Positions 34,025 through 41,711 of a stretch of DNA of 41,711 nucleotides are shown here, in pieces. A program made the position numbers and the translations under genes. The notes below the pieces were generated by a model. It saw nothing but the letters and a program-made list of their open reading frames with translations. It searched no databases and was not told where the DNA came from. Each line of letters begins with the position of its first letter. Position 1 is the stretch's first letter. Source of the DNA: DATDPY01 sp964395765 (lineage in GTDB: Bacteria; Bacteroidota; Bacteroidia; Cytophagales; Cyclobacteriaceae); the NCBI GenBank assembly GCA_964395765.1, contig CAYNCU010000009.1:1-41711 (forward strand), read 5' to 3'.

Positions 34025-34779
34025 CAAACTAAATTTTTTCGGATCCAGGATTTCCCCTGTACGCCGAGCGCAAGCCCGGTGGCATTGCATTCAAATGCGT
34101 AGGAAGCATCAGCGTAAGTTGTATCGGAAAACTGGTATTCGTATAAAAGGGTGTTGTTAGGTTCTCCTGAAATATTCCAGCTGAAATTAACGGTTTTATT
34201 TTCATCGGGAATAATTAATTCACCGGTTCCGTCATAATTGTAGTTTTTATAAATAAGCCGGTTAGGTCCCCCGAAGGGGTCGGTGACCAATGTATACCAG
34301 TCCCCTATAATACAGTTACCGCTCACCATTCCGATCTTATTTCCGGGCATTGAAAAAAACCCGCAGGTACCTTCTGTCCAGGCCGTATATTTAAAAGTCC
34401 CTGTCAAAGAACTTACCGAACCGTCGGCGGTACTTAATTTCAATTCCCGGAAAGCCGGGCTTTCGACATTGAGTTCGGGCAATTTATGATCGTCAAAACG
34501 AATGGTATTATCGCTATAAAAGTGGCCCCAGGTGCAGCCTGAACCATTGTAAGTCGGGTCACAAATGAACACCCTGTTAGAATCTTCATTTTCAATGTTT
34601 TCAATGGCCATGGAAATCGAATCATTTCTCAGGAGCTGGTAGGAACCGACTGCATTGAGGGTAATGATTTTCGGAGAATCTATGATAGTAGTTTTGCCGC
34701 AGCCGTGCATCAGGAAGCATGTGAGGATTGAAAGAATTGCCAGTAAGTTCCGCAAAGGGTATAGTGCCTTTTCGGACAA
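34018..34779 (-). CDS. lipoprotein of unknown function
   Basis: I do not recognise it. It has 253 residues and a TTG start. A hydrophobic signal segment (LLAILSILTCFLMHGC) ends at a lipobox-like MHGC with probable lipidated C27. The mature part is beta-rich and looks like repeated lipocalin-like or jelly-roll strands: AVGSYQLLRN, NTIRFDDHKLPEL, LSSLTGTFKYTAW-type segments, TCGFFSMPGNKIG and KTVNFSWNISG. Several Cys (ICDPTYNGSGCTWG, GTCGF, GNCIIG, FECNA) suggest disulfides, which fits an exported protein. It overlaps the stop of the exonuclease-family gene by 7 nt and faces a 365-nt AT-rich gap upstream. The function is unknown. Confidence 0.75.
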   Translation of the reverse strand: MSEKALYPLRNLLAILSILTCFLMHGCGKTTIIDSPKIITLNAVGSYQLLRNDSISMAIENIENEDSNRVFICDPTYNGSGCTWGHFYSDNTIRFDDHKLPELNVESPAFRELKLSTADGSVSSLTGTFKYTAWTEGTCGFFSMPGNKIGMVSGNCIIGDWYTLVTDPFGGPNRLIYKNYNYDGTGELIIPDENKTVNFSWNISGEPNNTLLYEYQFSDTTYADASYAFECNATGLALGVQGKSWIRKNLVCY

Positions 34780-35144
34780 ATTTAATAAAAGACTTCAATT
34801 AAAGTTTCCGAATATATCCATATACGGGGTTAAATTGAAAAATTTAATTATCAGTAATAGTACAATTATATGATAAAAAGTCAGCCAAACGGTGTTTTTT
34901 TAAGCTTATTCATAATAATTTCCTCGTTTAATTGCGAAAATATTATATATGATATACATCAGTTTTCCAATTGATATTAATCAATTGCTGCCAGGAAGGA
35001 TTGAATTAATTTTAAACTGTTTTAAGATAAAGCAACAACGGTTGCATTTTTTAATTGACAATGGGTATTTATAGCAATATAATTTTTTGTGTGTGGTGTT
35101 TATATAGAAAGCGTTAGGAAAGGGAAAAAGAAACTTGATTTTTA
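34780..35144. other. 365-nt AT-rich intergenic region
   Basis: This is the longest gene-free stretch in the window. It should carry the promoter of the lipoprotein gene (minus strand), though no TAnnTTTG was found. It contains a 20-bp dyad at 34968-34987, a small stem-loop with T-run at 35032-35052 (GCAAC-AACG-GTTGC then A and six T, plus strand), and the left arm of the long inverted repeat at 35106-35137. A 41-codon plus-strand ORF at 34949-35074 spans the first two but has no other support. Confidence 0.6.
34968..34987. repeat. perfect 8-bp dyad CAATTGAT-ATTA-ATCAATTG
   Basis: Both 8-bp arms match exactly around a 4-nt spacer, which is the geometry of a dimeric regulator site. It lies about 190 nt upstream of the lipoprotein start and about 160 nt beyond the end of the radical SAM gene. 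The composition is so AT-rich that chance remains possible. Confidence 0.45.
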
Positions 35145-35229
35145 TTATTTACTGTTTGACGTAGGAATTTCGATTGATTTTTTAAATTTATTTCCCTGAC
35201 AAGTTTTTTTCCTTTCCATAACGCTTTCT
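35106..35229. repeat. long imperfect inverted repeat spanning the 3' end of the radical SAM gene
   Basis: The left arm 35106-35137 (starting AGAAAGCGTTAGGAAAGG) is the reverse complement of 35200-35229 apart from three small indels: 29 matched bases over 32 and 30 nt. The right arm encodes the ESVMERKKTC part near the C-terminus. The loop, about 62 nt, contains the last codons and stop. In the radical SAM mRNA this could form a very stable terminal hairpin. Confidence 0.75.
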
Positions 35230-36143
35230 GTTTTTTTATAGAGTACATCCGTTCTTATTTTTCCCCAATCATTGATAACTCCGAACCTTGGAGGAGTTTC
35301 TGCTGCCAGTCTTTCAACCGCAATTGACGGATTTAACCTTTCCAGGAAATCAATTACAAAATCAATATAACTTTCCAAAGAAAACCGGTGAAACAAGTTG
35401 GGTGACGATAAATAAATGGAAGCGATGCGTGTATTTTTTAATACCTGTAACTGGTGGAATTTAATAGCAGAGAGGGGCAAATCTGAAATGATAGAAGCTT
35501 CATTAAGCATATCTTCCAATGATTCGCCTGGCAATCCGAAAATAAAATGACCGGTTACGGGTATATTTCTTTTTGCAATCGCATGAATCGCATTAAACGA
35601 TTGCCGGAAATCATGCCTCCGGTTGATGAACGACAGGGTGGAATCGTAACAGGATTCAAGGCCGAGTTCAAGAAAAACGGGATAAGACCCTGCTATTTCC
35701 TCCAGCAGGTCCAATACATTATTATCAATGCAATCCGGTCGGGTTGAAACTGCGAGTGCTGAGATCATGGGGTGATCGAGAGCTTCCCGGTAAATTTTTT
35801 TCAATTCCGGTACCGGCGCATAGGTATTGCTGAAGGGCTGGAAATAGGCCATGTATCTGGCTGCACGCCTGTATCGCCACCGGTGGAATTCTATGCCATT
35901 ATCAATCTGTATTGGAATAGCTTTATTCCTGAAACAATAGGAAGGCACAAAGCTGGTACCGGAGCAATAAATACATCCATCGCTGTCCAGGCTACCATCA
36001 CGGTTAGGGCAGGTAAAGCCGGCATACACCGATACTTTCTGAATTCTTCCTCCGAATTTTTCCCTGATCCTGTTCGACCAGGAATTAAACCGGCAGGTGT
36101 CACCCCAGGGATAAATATTTCCGGCCGGTAAAAAGTCATTCAT
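35145..36143 (-). CDS. TIGR01212-family radical SAM protein (YhcC/YtqA-like)
   Basis: The 332-residue protein has the family-specific cysteine motif C45-x11-C57-x2-C60 (in TCPNRDGSLDSDGCIYC), which binds the [4Fe-4S] cluster and S-adenosylmethionine. Other shared segments are KIYREALDHPMISALAVSTRPD, LELGLESCYDSTLSFINRRH, GHFIFGLPGES and FHQLQVLKNT. TIGR01212 proteins are widespread and related to Elp3/HemN-type radical SAM enzymes; their reaction is not established. The last 30 residues are poorly conserved, basic and Ser/Thr-rich, and their DNA forms one arm of the long inverted repeat. It lies 48 nt after the FAD/Fe-S oxidoreductase gene on the same strand. Confidence 0.92.
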   Translation of the reverse strand: MNDFLPAGNIYPWGDTCRFNSWSNRIREKFGGRIQKVSVYAGFTCPNRDGSLDSDGCIYCSGTSFVPSYCFRNKAIPIQIDNGIEFHRWRYRRAARYMAYFQPFSNTYAPVPELKKIYREALDHPMISALAVSTRPDCIDNNVLDLLEEIAGSYPVFLELGLESCYDSTLSFINRRHDFRQSFNAIHAIAKRNIPVTGHFIFGLPGESLEDMLNEASIISDLPLSAIKFHQLQVLKNTRIASIYLSSPNLFHRFSLESYIDFVIDFLERLNPSIAVERLAAETPPRFGVINDWGKIRTDVLYKKTESVMERKKTCQGNKFKKSIEIPTSNSK

Positions 36144-36191
36144 GTTATATTCGGAGTATTAAAAAATTTCCGGAAGATAAAAATTAATTAT

Positions 36192-39146
36192 TTAAGATCC
36201 GGTTATTAATGCATCTCTCAGGATAACGGCAGGGTGCAAGGCTATTTTATCAGTGCCATCCTTGATCTGGTGACGACAGCTTGTTCCCGCTGCCGCAATG
36301 ATAAAATTGCCGTTGGCTTTCCGGATACTCGGGAACAAAACCAGCTCACCGATTTTCATGGACAGGTCGTAATGTTCTTTCTCATAGCCGAATGATCCTG
36401 CCATTCCGCAACAACCGGAAGGAATATTCTGTACTTCAAAGTTTTCTGGAATTGACAATGCTTTTTTTGAAAAAACCAGGGAGGAAAGTGTTTTCTGATA
36501 ACAATGTCCATGCAGCAGTATTTTTGTCTTATTCGAAGTAAAGCTTCCCTTTTTTATATTTCCTGCTTCAAATTCCCGGGTGATAAACTCCTCGAAAGTA
36601 AATGTGTTACCCGATAATTGAAGGGCCTTTTCTTTCACATCGTCCCCGGCAAGATCAGGGTATTCATCCCGGAAGGTAAGAATGGCTGAAGGTTCAAGGC
36701 CTATGAGCGGGGAGTGATCCGATACCAGGGTTGAAAGTTCTCTTATATTCCGGATCGCAATTTTCCTGGCTTTCTTCAGCAATCCTTTTGATATAAAGGT
36801 CCTGCCGCTTTCTGTTGCGGAAGATAACCGAACGTCATAACCTAGACGGGTAAGCAGTTGAATGGCTGCTTCGCCGGTATCGACATCCTGGTAATTCGTA
36901 AACTCATCGCAAAAGAGAATGACGGATTTAATCGCTTCATTCGGCTTGATCTTAAGATAATTTTTCAAATACCAGCGTCTGAGCGTATATGGGTTCAGGC
37001 GCGGAAGTTTACGAAATGGTGAAAATCCAAGTATACCTTTGATCAGGCCGGCGGTCGGAGGGAAATCCATGAAGAAATTATAAAACCATGGAAACAATGA
37101 AAAAACCTTATTTATTTTCGTGATTTGCGCGATCATCCGGGATGTTAACGGGATACCGTTGGCATCCTGGTAATTTTGCAGAAATTCGGCTTTCAGTTTG
37201 GCCATGTCCACATTGGAAGGACATTCCGACTTACATCCTTTACAGGAAAGACACAAGTCAAGAATCGATTTGATTTCTTCGTGGTCAAAACGATTCTTTT
37301 TCTCCGAATGAGTAAGGTACTCCCTTAATATATTGGCCCTCGCCCGCGTGGTATCCTTTTCATCTTTGGTCGCCATATAGCTCGGGCACATAATTCCTCC
37401 GGTGAGATGCGTTTTTCTGCAATCACCCGATCCGTTACATAATTCAGCCGCACGGAGAACACCCATGGTGGATGAAAAATCAAGATAAGTAGGAATATCG
37501 GGATTGGGCTGATCGGCCTCATAGCGGAGGCTGGTATTCATGGGCTGTGTTTTAACAATCTTTCCCGGGTTAAAAATATTATCGGGATCAAAAGTCTTTT
37601 TTATTCTTTCCAGCAATTGGTAATTATGAGGCCCGACCATAAAGGGGATGAATTCACCCCTGAGCCTACCATCCCCGTGTTCCCCGGACAGGGATCCCCT
37701 GTATTTCTTAACCAGGGCAGCAACTTCCTCCAGCACCGTTCTGTATAATTTCTGGCCATCGGAAGTCTTCAGGTTTATTATCGGCCGCAGGTGGATCTCG
37801 CCAGTTCCTATATGGGCATAATGAACACAATACAGGTTGTGTTTGGAAAGAAGATCATTCATTTCCCGGATATAAGCCTCAAGGTCATCCACATCCACTG
37901 CAGTATCTTCAATTAAGGGTACCGCCTTGGCGTCACCGGGAATATTGGATAACAGCCCCAGGCCGGCCTTGCGTAAAGCCCAGATCCGGGTCATGTCCTC
38001 GCCGTATAATACAGGATAATGATAGCCGAATCCATTTTGCCCGAACTCATCGATCAATTCGTTTACTTTCCTGTCCAGCGCTTCCTTTGTTTCGGAAGCA
38101 AGCTCGATGATCAGGATTGCCTGCGGGTCACCCTTGATGAAAAAACGGTTGTTATTCTGCTCAATATTCTGTTTGGTGCAATCAAGTATATAATGATCAA
38201 TCAATTCAACTGCATAGGGCTTATATTTCAATGCGATCGGATTGGCTTCAAAGGATTCATACAACGAATCGAAATGAATGCATACCAGCGCCTTGTTTTT
38301 CGGCGGGAAATCATTGACATGAAGTTTTATTTCAGTAATAAAACCCAGGGTACCCTCAGAGCCTGCGATTAGCTTGCAGACATTAAAGGGGATGCCGTTA
38401 TTTTTAAATGGATCCGTATCTAACAGGAGATCAATCGCATATCCGTGGTTCCTTCGTTTGATTGATTTTTTCGGGAAATTATTTTCGATTTCCGATTGGT
38501 TGGCCGAATCCGACAAGATATTCCGCAGTTCATTATAGATATCCTGTTCCAGTTTTCCCGATACGCCAATACCGCTGCATTTGGCATTTAATTCATCGTT
38601 GGAAACCGCATTAAACGTCACCTCGTTTCCATCGGCCAGGATCATTTTAACTTCCAGGAGATGATCCCTGGTGCTTCCGTAAACAATCGAATTGGATCCG
38701 CAGGAATTATTGCCTACCATACCCCCAATCATGGCCCTGTTGGCGGTGGCGGTTTCCGGCCCGAAAAAAAGATCAAATGTCTTCAGGTGCATATTGAGTT
38801 CATCCCGGATTACCCCGGGCTCCACCTTAACCCATTTCTCTTCTTTATTTACTTCCAGGATCCTGTTCAGGTATTTGGAAACATCAACCACTATGCCGTT
38901 TCCAACCACCTGGCCTGCCAGCGAAGTACCGGCGGTTCTGGGTATAACGGAAGATTTTATTTCCCTGGCCAGTGAAATAATTTTATGAATATCTTTAACC
39001 GATTTCGGGTTGGCAACGGCGAGAGGAAGCTCCCGGTAGGCGGAAGCATCGGTGGCATACAACCGCTTGCGAATATTATCAAAATAAAAATCCCCTTCTA
39101 AGGTTTTTGAGAAGGCACTAAATATTTTGTTATAACTTTCTGCCAT
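36192..39146 (-). CDS. FAD-binding and (4Fe-4S)-binding oxidoreductase (GlcD-GlpC fusion, YdiJ-like)
   Basis: This 984-residue fusion has, in order, an FAD-binding type 4 domain at about 50-230 (PRTAGTSLAGQVVGNGIVVD, MIGGMVGNNSCGSNS), a FAD-linked oxidase C-terminal domain at about 270-520 (HIGTGEIHLRP, SGEHGDGRLRGEF), two 4Fe-4S motifs at about 565-640 (the second being CLSCKGCKSECP), and a CCG-type domain near the end (HGHCYQKT, PSGCCGMAGSFGYE). This is the layout of YdiJ-type D-2-hydroxyacid dehydrogenases, which oxidise D-lactate or D-2-hydroxyglutarate and pass electrons to the respiratory chain. Which substrate is used cannot be told. It stands 45 nt after asnB and 48 nt before the radical SAM gene. 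Confidence 0.93.
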   Translation of the reverse strand: MAESYNKIFSAFSKTLEGDFYFDNIRKRLYATDASAYRELPLAVANPKSVKDIHKIISLAREIKSSVIPRTAGTSLAGQVVGNGIVVDVSKYLNRILEVNKEEKWVKVEPGVIRDELNMHLKTFDLFFGPETATANRAMIGGMVGNNSCGSNSIVYGSTRDHLLEVKMILADGNEVTFNAVSNDELNAKCSGIGVSGKLEQDIYNELRNILSDSANQSEIENNFPKKSIKRRNHGYAIDLLLDTDPFKNNGIPFNVCKLIAGSEGTLGFITEIKLHVNDFPPKNKALVCIHFDSLYESFEANPIALKYKPYAVELIDHYILDCTKQNIEQNNNRFFIKGDPQAILIIELASETKEALDRKVNELIDEFGQNGFGYHYPVLYGEDMTRIWALRKAGLGLLSNIPGDAKAVPLIEDTAVDVDDLEAYIREMNDLLSKHNLYCVHYAHIGTGEIHLRPIINLKTSDGQKLYRTVLEEVAALVKKYRGSLSGEHGDGRLRGEFIPFMVGPHNYQLLERIKKTFDPDNIFNPGKIVKTQPMNTSLRYEADQPNPDIPTYLDFSSTMGVLRAAELCNGSGDCRKTHLTGGIMCPSYMATKDEKDTTRARANILREYLTHSEKKNRFDHEEIKSILDLCLSCKGCKSECPSNVDMAKLKAEFLQNYQDANGIPLTSRMIAQITKINKVFSLFPWFYNFFMDFPPTAGLIKGILGFSPFRKLPRLNPYTLRRWYLKNYLKIKPNEAIKSVILFCDEFTNYQDVDTGEAAIQLLTRLGYDVRLSSATESGRTFISKGLLKKARKIAIRNIRELSTLVSDHSPLIGLEPSAILTFRDEYPDLAGDDVKEKALQLSGNTFTFEEFITREFEAGNIKKGSFTSNKTKILLHGHCYQKTLSSLVFSKKALSIPENFEVQNIPSGCCGMAGSFGYEKEHYDLSMKIGELVLFPSIRKANGNFIIAAAGTSCRHQIKDGTDKIALHPAVILRDALITGS

Positions 39147-39191
39147 TACAGGCGTTTTTTTATTTCAACGTTGTTGATGCAATATTATCTA

Positions 39192-41081
39192 CTAGGAAAG
39201 ATATTTCTTCCACCACCACTGAAAAACTATCAGTGCCCAGAGGTGGGCGTGAACATCACCTGGTGATCTGCTGAACAATCTTTTTTTGTACAGCGCTATT
39301 TCCCCGGGATTGAAAATACCCTGATCCCTGATGAAACCATCTTCCAATAATTCATCCTCAATGGTCGATTTCAGACCGGTCCGCATCCACCTCAAAAGGG
39401 GCACTTCAAAGCCTTTTTTAGACCTGTTCAATATGGTTTCGGGCAAAAAATCTTCGAAAACGCTTAATAAAAGGGCTTTTTTTCTGCCATTTGGAATTTT
39501 TAAACCGGCTGGTAAACCGGAAACATATTCTACCAATTCATGATCAAGAAAGGGAATTCTTACTTCCAGGCCGTGGGCCATCGACATCAGGTCAACCTTG
39601 AATAACATATCATTGGGAAGCATGAAAAGAAGGTCTTTAATTAGGACGGATTCCATATTATTATCAATCCCCGCCAGCCAGGTTTTCCTTTCATTTGAAA
39701 GTGTGTCCTGGTCAATCCGCCCGGCTATTTCCGGATTTAAAAGATTTCCCGCGCCGGCTTCATTATTCATAGCACTCCAAAACCAGTATTTATAAGGAGG
39801 GGATAGCTTATGTCCTTCGCAAAATCTTCTGAGCTGCCTAACCTTGTTGCTGAAGGTATCGTTTCTTGACTGCGGTAAAATTTTCCAAAGAAATCGAAGT
39901 GAATAAACCGTATTTTCAGTAACACCGGGATGCAGAGAACGATAAAATGCAAGATGTTTATTATAACCTGCAAAAAGTTCATCGGCGCCGTCACCGGATA
40001 AGGCAACCGTAACATGTTTTTTCGTTTCCCTGCTTAAGATATAAACAGGAAGGGCAGATGAATCGGCAAAAGGTTCATCGATATGATCCAGTACCGCATT
40101 AAGATTTTCATATAGATCCTTTTTGGAAAGAATGAATTCCGTATGATTAGTTTTAAAGTGACCGGCTACCATACGTGAATATTTGGTTTCATCAAAAAAC
40201 GGGTCATCGGAATATCCTATGGAAAATGTATTCAGCCCGTTTTTCATTCCCGCTGCCAAACCCGTGATGATGGAGGAATCAATTCCGCCGCTCAGGAATG
40301 TTCCGACAGGAACATCCGCCACCAGTCGCCTTTCTATTGATTTTTCCAGTCCGGTCCTTATATTCTTTTTAATGTTTTCTTCCGAATCCTTAAATTCAGG
40401 ATCCGGCACCGGTAAATGATACCATTGCCTGGTTTCAAAGCGTTTTTCTTTTATTTGAATATAATTACCGGGTAAAAGTTTGTGAACACCGTTTATTATA
40501 CTTAATGGACCCGGTATATAATTTAATTGAAGAAAATAATGGAGAGCAATAAGATTTATTGATCTTTCAATCCCGAAGGCGAGTACAGATCTAAGCTCCG
40601 AAGCGAAGATCAGTTTATCCTCGTCAAGAAAATAATAAAGTGGTTTTATTCCAAATCGGTCTCGTGCAATGAATAATTCATCATTCTGCTGGTCGTAAAT
40701 GGCAAAGGTGAAAAACCCGTTAAGTTTTTCGAGGCAATCAACACCATATCTTATAAATGCATTTAATACAACTTCGGTGTCACTCTGTGTTTTAAAGGAC
40801 ATACCTTCCCGGATCAGATTATCACGCAGGCTTTTATAATTATAGATTTCGCCGTTGTATACAATCCAGTACCGGTCGCCGGAGTCCGACATAGGTTGGT
40901 TGGCTCCAGGACTTAAATCGATGACTGCCAGGCGACGGTGACCCATGCCAACGCGTTCATGCAGGTAACTGTTCTGGAAATCCGGTCCGCGGTGCTGAAT
41001 TAAATCAATGGATTTTTGAAGATTTATCATATGAAATCTTCCAATCTCATTGAATGCATACAAACCGGTGATCCCGCACAT
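39192..41081 (-). CDS. asnB: asparagine synthetase B, glutamine-hydrolysing
   Basis: It makes asparagine from aspartate, ATP and glutamine. It has 629 residues. Cys2 is the nucleophile of the N-terminal class II glutaminase, with HRGPD at 30-34, the oxyanion-hole pair N76-G77 in YNGEIYNY and SDTE at 100-103. The synthetase domain has the PP-loop SGGIDSS at 264-270, SGDGADELFAGYNKH and the conserved K495-V-D with SMA and E-V-R-x-P-F-L-D. Every hallmark is intact, in contrast to the paralog at 26640-28502. Close homologs also occur in surface polysaccharide clusters, so a glycan-amidating role is not excluded. It diverges from the NlpC/P60 gene across 46 nt. Confidence 0.92.
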   Translation of the reverse strand: MCGITGLYAFNEIGRFHMINLQKSIDLIQHRGPDFQNSYLHERVGMGHRRLAVIDLSPGANQPMSDSGDRYWIVYNGEIYNYKSLRDNLIREGMSFKTQSDTEVVLNAFIRYGVDCLEKLNGFFTFAIYDQQNDELFIARDRFGIKPLYYFLDEDKLIFASELRSVLAFGIERSINLIALHYFLQLNYIPGPLSIINGVHKLLPGNYIQIKEKRFETRQWYHLPVPDPEFKDSEENIKKNIRTGLEKSIERRLVADVPVGTFLSGGIDSSIITGLAAGMKNGLNTFSIGYSDDPFFDETKYSRMVAGHFKTNHTEFILSKKDLYENLNAVLDHIDEPFADSSALPVYILSRETKKHVTVALSGDGADELFAGYNKHLAFYRSLHPGVTENTVYSLRFLWKILPQSRNDTFSNKVRQLRRFCEGHKLSPPYKYWFWSAMNNEAGAGNLLNPEIAGRIDQDTLSNERKTWLAGIDNNMESVLIKDLLFMLPNDMLFKVDLMSMAHGLEVRIPFLDHELVEYVSGLPAGLKIPNGRKKALLLSVFEDFLPETILNRSKKGFEVPLLRWMRTGLKSTIEDELLEDGFIRDQGIFNPGEIALYKKRLFSRSPGDVHAHLWALIVFQWWWKKYLS

Positions 41082-41127
41082 GATGAAATAATTAAATAAA
41101 AATTCGTATTATCGTACTATTGCAAAG

Positions 41128-41601
41128 ATGGCCAAAGCCCGTCATATTATAATTTTCGTTTACGCAATTATTTGCCTTTCAGGCTGTGTCGGGACACGTC
41201 TCTCCAGAACTCAGAAGATAAAGAAGGTTATTGCCACCGCAAGGTCTTATACCGGAACACCCTATCGGTATGGCGGAATGTCGCATTCAGGAATTGATTG
41301 TTCAGGTTTATTATATATGTCTTTCAAATCGGCAGGAATAGCGATGCCCCGGACCGCCAGGGAACAATCAAAGGTGGGTAAAAGGGTGTTCATAGATGAT
41401 CTGAAGCCGGGAGACATGGTATTTTTTGCGGCAGGGAAGCGAAGAAGAAAAATTACCCACGCCGGCCTGGTAACGGAAAGATTTGACGATACCGTAATCC
41501 GGTTTATTCATTCTTCAACCAGCCGCGGAGTGATTGAAGTCAATTTATTAAGTGAATATTACCGTAAAATTTTTATCAAAGCCAGAAGACCGAGGTATTG
41601 A
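41128..41601 (+). CDS. NlpC/P60 family lipoprotein (cell-wall peptidase)
   Basis: The 157-residue protein has a signal peptide ending in LSGC (lipidated C20) followed by a compact NlpC/P60 cysteine-peptidase domain. The catalytic nucleophile is C58 in GIDCSGLLY, the catalytic His is H111 in ITHAGLV, and H128 in IHSS is the likely third polar residue. The conserved turns YGG at 48-50 and LKPGDMVFF at 92-100 are present. Such enzymes cut D-gamma-glutamyl-diaminopimelate bonds in peptidoglycan stems at the outer membrane face. The size matches small Spr/NlpC lipoproteins. Confidence 0.93.
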   Translation: MAKARHIIIFVYAIICLSGCVGTRLSRTQKIKKVIATARSYTGTPYRYGGMSHSGIDCSGLLYMSFKSAGIAMPRTAREQSKVGKRVFIDDLKPGDMVFFAAGKRRRKITHAGLVTERFDDTVIRFIHSSTSRGVIEVNLLSEYYRKIFIKARRPRY

Positions 41602-41619
41602 AATTATTTTTTATTAGTT

Positions 41620-41711
41620 ATGTTTGCGTTGGAAAATTTTTCTGTTTTATATCCACGGACAAAACACGGGAAAAAATTTTCCGCTTTTGTTCCGTTTGGA
41701 CGGGACGAATG
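41620..41711 (+). CDS. possible start of a gene running off the right edge
   Basis: A frame beginning MFALENFSVLYPRTKHGKKF stays open for 30 codons to the edge. I do not recognise it. The same bases TATGTTTG (41619-41626) match the TAnnTTTG -7 element, with ATTG 18 nt upstream, so the ATG may instead be part of a promoter for a gene starting further right. Low confidence. Confidence 0.3.
   Translation, partial: MFALENFSVLYPRTKHGKKFSAFVPFGRDE

Noticed and set aside
34949..35074. 41-codon plus-strand ORF beginning MIYISFPIDINQ
   Set aside because: No recognisable similarity or ribosome site, and it overlaps a dyad and stem-loop in very AT-rich sequence; kept only as part of a finding.

Overview
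The window comes from a chromosome of a Bacteroidota bacterium, most likely of class Bacteroidia and most likely from a draft or metagenome assembly, because a run of 10 N sits at 13306-13315. The lineage call rests on gldB, gldD and gldE, which are specific to the phylum. It is supported by the gene order mutY-ssb-gldE-gldD diverging from HU-TPR-tiny basic protein-rng, by a PorT-type outer membrane barrel, by a perfect TTTG-N19-TAnnTTTG promoter before ssb, by weak or absent Shine-Dalgarno signals, and by several TTG/GTG starts. No genus can be named from the sequence alone. The region reads as ordinary core chromosome: I see no phage, transposase, integrase, CRISPR array, tRNA or rRNA.

Layout. 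Positions 1-7217 are one long minus-strand run: M42-like peptidase, hpt, adk, obgE, grpE, dnaJ, an exported beta-rich protein, then an ABC-2 ATPase and the start of its permease, which leaves the left edge. Gaps are mostly 3-25 nt, so much of it is probably co-transcribed. Positions 7410-11506 are plus strand: a cation/Ca2+ antiporter with a small membrane protein, then nadA-nadB (de novo NAD synthesis). Positions 11508-17412 are minus strand: mutY, ssb, gldE, gldD and recG. Positions 17479-21988 are plus strand: HU, a TPR membrane-anchored protein, a 30-residue very basic protein resembling the AURKAIP1/COX24 (mS38/bS22) ribosomal family, RNase G, prfA and YjbQ. uvrA (minus) diverges from an ECF sigma factor operon (sigma, small anti-sigma-like protein, nth, a divergent AsnB-like protein, a GT4 glycosyltransferase).

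The right part holds gldB (minus), a PorT-like barrel (plus), an SDR-tag pair (minus), a secreted endonuclease/exonuclease/phosphatase protein (plus) and a lipoprotein of unknown function (minus). After a 365-nt AT-rich gap come a TIGR01212-type radical SAM protein, a large FAD/Fe-S oxidoreductase and a canonical asnB (all minus), then an NlpC/P60 lipoprotein (plus) and an open frame running off the right edge.

Functions group into protein folding (grpE-dnaJ), DNA repair (recG, mutY, ssb, uvrA, nth, tag), gliding or type IX secretion (gldB, gldD, gldE), NAD synthesis and envelope functions. The observations most worth a second look are: a DnaJ that has lost exactly the two cysteine motifs forming zinc site I; a roughly 30-bp imperfect inverted copy of the 3' end of the radical SAM gene just past its stop codon; an AsnB paralog changed at key positions in both active sites; and the tiny mS38-like protein beside rng. 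I found no clearly new multi-gene system.
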